Origin: JAHRVQ01 sp029941905
GTDB lineage: Bacteria; Pseudomonadota; Gammaproteobacteria; Pseudomonadales; Azotimanducaceae
Length of the DNA stretch: 64,000 nucleotides
Direction: 5' to 3'
Assembly: GCA_029941905.1 (NCBI GenBank)
Contig: JAPYTQ010000011.1
Span: 1-64,000 of the forward strand
Shown: piece after piece, positions 61,755 through 64,000 of the stretch
How positions within the stretch are numbered: the stretch's first letter is position 1
How the letters are laid out: each line of letters opens with the position of its first letter
The notes under the pieces: generated by a model
Databases searched by the model: none
Told to the model about the DNA's origin: nothing
Seen by the model: the letters and a program-made list of their open reading frames with translations, nothing else
Position numbers and translations under genes: made by a program

Positions 61755-62827
61755 TTAGCATTGTCGTCCCTACCTTCAAGGAAGCAGGCAATATCCCAAA
61801 TCTTGCCAGGCAATTGCAGGAGGCGCTCAGAGATATTGAGTACGAACTCCTGATTGCCGACGACGACTCTCCGGATGATACCGTCGAGATCTGTCTTTCC
61901 CTGGCGCAGGAATTTCCTTTGAGGCTCATTCAATCGTCAGACAGGCCCAGGGACCTGTCCCTGTCGGTTATCGATGGTATTGTCGCCGCCAGGGGTGAGC
62001 AGATACTGGTCATGGATGCCGATCTTTCTCACCCTCCGCAAATGATTCCACGGATGCTGCAGGCACTGGCCGAATCACCCGATGCTTTTGTGATCGGTAG
62101 CCGTTATGTAAACGAGGGAAGTTTCGACAGGGACTGGAGTCTTTGGCGGTTCCTTAACTCCCACATCGCAACGATGATGGCAAGGCCGCTGGTGAGCTGT
62201 TCTGACCCAATGTCAGGATTTTTCCTTTTTGACCGAAAACACATTGACGTGGATTCTCTTCGTCCTATCGGATACAAAATTGGTTTGGAGATCATGGTTC
62301 GAGGTACATTCAGCTCGATCGTAGAGCTGCCGATCCAATTTAAGGACAGGGAGGTTGGTGACAGCAAGATGAATCTTGACCAGCAGTTTAAGTACCTGAG
62401 GCATCTGCGACGGTTGTATCTGTTCCGTTTTGGTTCTCTTGCTGAATTTTTTCACTTTGGCCTAATAGGTGCCAGCGGATTCCTTATCGACATTGTTTTT
62501 TATTACGGACTACAACTGGCAGGTTTTTCGCATCTTGTTGCGCGGGGGATTTCATTCTGGCCAGCGGTGAGCTGGAATTGGATACTGAATGGAAAAACAA
62601 CATTTGGTGAACGACAAACACGGTCCGGGATTAAACCGTGGTTCGAGTTAGTGGTCGCCAGTCTGATCAGCTTTTTGATCAACTACGGATTGTATGCGTG
62701 GTTGACGACCTCAGTGGTTTTTTTCGCAGAATACCGAATCCTTGCACTGGTCGCCGGGATCGGAGGTGCGAGCCTGTTCAATTTTGCAGCTTCGACACTA
62801 TTTGTTTACAGTGACAAGCGAGCATAA
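61751..62827 (+). CDS. Dolichol-phosphate mannosyltransferase-like GT2 fused to GtrA domain
   Basis: About 358 residues. The first 225 are a GT2 glycosyltransferase (ISIVVPTFKEAGNI, ADDDSPDDT, the DxD in LVMDADLSHPPQM, GSRYVNEGS); the last 125 form a four-helix GtrA domain (FHFGLIGASGFLIDIVFYYG). Such proteins make and possibly flip polyprenyl-phosphate-linked sugars. GTG 61751 overlaps the previous TGA (GTGA) and has AAAGAG in place; GTG 61742 is an in-frame alternative. Confidence 0.9.
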   Translation: MISIVVPTFKEAGNIPNLARQLQEALRDIEYELLIADDDSPDDTVEICLSLAQEFPLRLIQSSDRPRDLSLSVIDGIVAARGEQILVMDADLSHPPQMIPRMLQALAESPDAFVIGSRYVNEGSFDRDWSLWRFLNSHIATMMARPLVSCSDPMSGFFLFDRKHIDVDSLRPIGYKIGLEIMVRGTFSSIVELPIQFKDREVGDSKMNLDQQFKYLRHLRRLYLFRFGSLAEFFHFGLIGASGFLIDIVFYYGLQLAGFSHLVARGISFWPAVSWNWILNGKTTFGERQTRSGIKPWFELVVASLISFLINYGLYAWLTTSVVFFAEYRILALVAGIGGASLFNFAASTLFVYSDKRA

Positions 62828-62854
62828 AGCGAGTGCGGCAAAGGTTGGTTGGTT

Positions 62855-64000
62855 ATGTGGATTAAGAATCTAAAAATTTGGGACGGTGTTTCGGATCGAC
62901 TCGTCGATGTTGATGCCATTGAGGTAGTGGATGGAAAAATCACTTCCCTCGACTCATCGGAGGCTTGCAATGGGAAGTCGAGCATGGACATGAAGGGGTT
63001 GTTTGTGATCCCCGGATTGATCGACGCACATGTTCATATGTGTTTGAACCCTGATCTCAGAGACCCTCTGCAACAGGACAAGCCAGGTCGTGAAGATTTG
63101 TTACGACAAATGACCATTCGTTCTGAACAGATGTTACAGGCGGGAATTACCACCGCGAGAGACTTAGGTGGTGGGCAATGGCTGGAACTTACCCTGCGGG
63201 ACCAGATAAACAGCGGTGAAGTGGTTGGAACTCGACTGATTTGCTCCGGGCAACCTATTACCTCAATAAAGGGACATTGTTATTTCTGGGGTGGTGAGGC
63301 AAAAGATATTGCCGATGCCAAAACAGTGATTAACCGGCAGGTTGAACACGGTGTCGATCTGATTAAGATTATGGCCACTGGCGGAACAATAACGGTAGGA
63401 ACAACCCCCGCAGAAGCGCAATTCGATGCTGATTCGCTGACGGAAATGGTCAATATGGCCGCAGAGCACTCGTATCGGGTTGCCGCGCATTGTCATGGCA
63501 CCGCCGGGATTCGAAATGCCAGCGAAGCGGGGGTCACCACGATTGAACACTGCTCCTGGGTCGGTGATTCAGGCTGGGGAAAGGATTTTGATGAGAACGT
63601 AATGGCGATGATCGCGGAGAAAGGCATCTGGATATCACCCACCATTAATGCAGGCTGGCGACGATATATTGGCTCACGCCAATTTGAAGGCATGGTGAAG
63701 GGCAATTACGATAAGATGCGCCAGGCCGGTGCCAAATTGATTGCGTCGACTGACGCAGGAATCCCGAATGTACGGCATGAAGACCTGCCGAAAGCGATCC
63801 CTGTCTTTGCGCATTTTGCAGGCTTGTCAAATGTACAGGCCTTACGGGCAGCCACCAGCGATTGCGCTGAAGCCATCGGTTTGGGGCAGGTCGTCGGGCA
63901 GATCAGTCCGGGCTATGCGGCTGACCTGGTATTTTATGAGGGCAATCCCCTTGAGGATCTGGCCTGTCTGGCAAATCCGGTGCGTGTCATGGCACGGGGT
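62855..64000 (+). CDS. Amidohydrolase-family protein, 3' end outside window
   Basis: 382 codons from ATG 62855 run open to the last base, so the C-terminus is missing. Metal-dependent hydrolase motifs in order: VIPGLIDAHVHM (HxH), LIKIMATGG (Lys), VAAHCHGTAGI (His), TTIEHCSW (His) and LIASTDAGIP (Asp), a complete binuclear site as in the imidazolonepropionase/prolidase-like group. No signal peptide. It follows the GT2-GtrA gene by 27 bases. Substrate not predictable. Confidence 0.88.
   Translation, partial: MWIKNLKIWDGVSDRLVDVDAIEVVDGKITSLDSSEACNGKSSMDMKGLFVIPGLIDAHVHMCLNPDLRDPLQQDKPGREDLLRQMTIRSEQMLQAGITTARDLGGGQWLELTLRDQINSGEVVGTRLICSGQPITSIKGHCYFWGGEAKDIADAKTVINRQVEHGVDLIKIMATGGTITVGTTPAEAQFDADSLTEMVNMAAEHSYRVAAHCHGTAGIRNASEAGVTTIEHCSWVGDSGWGKDFDENVMAMIAEKGIWISPTINAGWRRYIGSRQFEGMVKGNYDKMRQAGAKLIASTDAGIPNVRHEDLPKAIPVFAHFAGLSNVQALRAATSDCAEAIGLGQVVGQISPGYAADLVFYEGNPLEDLACLANPVRVMARG

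Noticed and set aside
1..64000. CRISPR array, prophage or integrase genes
   Set aside because: No regularly spaced direct repeats with unique spacers and no phage or recombinase genes were seen; all tandem repeats are contiguous.

Overview
The window is bacterial chromosome from a gammaproteobacterium. The evidence is fis downstream of dusB, an rpsU-yqeY-dnaG-rpoD operon, lptD-surA-pdxA-rsmA-apaH, ubiquinone hydroxylase Coq7, and a Vfr/CRP-type regulator between trpC and an OsmC gene. Several neighbourhoods (lptD/amgK/murU, rpe/trpE, trpC/vfr/osmC/speD/coq7/HIT, tsaD/folB, cca) recall Pseudomonas gene order. The mix of catabolic accessory genes fits a free-living, probably marine, heterotroph; this last point is inference.

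Layout. 1-6433: DUF3426 protein (cut by the window), dusB, fis, a terminator, purH, purD, a serine hydrolase. 6443-14088 (minus strand): lptD, surA, pdxA, rsmA, apaH, cca, covering outer-membrane biogenesis, vitamin B6 and RNA maturation. A ladder of four five-codon mini-ORFs leads into apaH. 14200-21124 (plus): amgK-murU (peptidoglycan recycling), rpe, then trpE-trpG-trpD-trpC behind a leader peptide with three Trp codons. 21182-28227: vfr, osmC, speD, coq7, HIT, a double cyclic-nucleotide-binding/rhodanese protein, a PP2C phosphatase with a SPOR domain, folB, tsaD. 28412-33201: the macromolecular synthesis operon with a clear promoter and final terminator. 33311-38700: a dehydrogenase, a metallophosphatase, cysD with a long N-terminal extension, a cysNC fusion, and a CAT-anticodon tRNA.

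The stretch from the tRNA to about 56.6 kb is accessory: a frameshifted MATE pump, a DUF1800/DUF1501 pair, and a visibly decayed segment. In that segment an arylsulfatase is split in two around a foreign 2.6-kb block, which itself carries a truncated AraC-type gene, an MBL hydrolase, a frameshifted FAA hydrolase and a truncated methyltransferase. A CoA-transferase, an acyl-CoA dehydrogenase-like enzyme, lemA plus an M48 protease, a luciferase-like oxidoreductase and a Rieske oxygenase follow.

57063-64000 returns to core functions: panB-panC-coaX as an overlapping coenzyme A operon, then a DUF2723 membrane glycosyltransferase, a GT2-GtrA fusion and an amidohydrolase cut by the window end. Between coaX and the DUF2723 gene lies an unlisted 30-residue membrane mini-protein gene. 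Its upstream region has two CRP-type sites 41 bp apart, one at -41.5 from a predicted start. The CRP/Vfr homologue encoded here keeps the residues expected to read such sites.

Short tandem duplications of 11-15 nt recur at gene edges (dusB, apaH, amgK, trp leader, trpG, Rieske), often including the start or stop codon.
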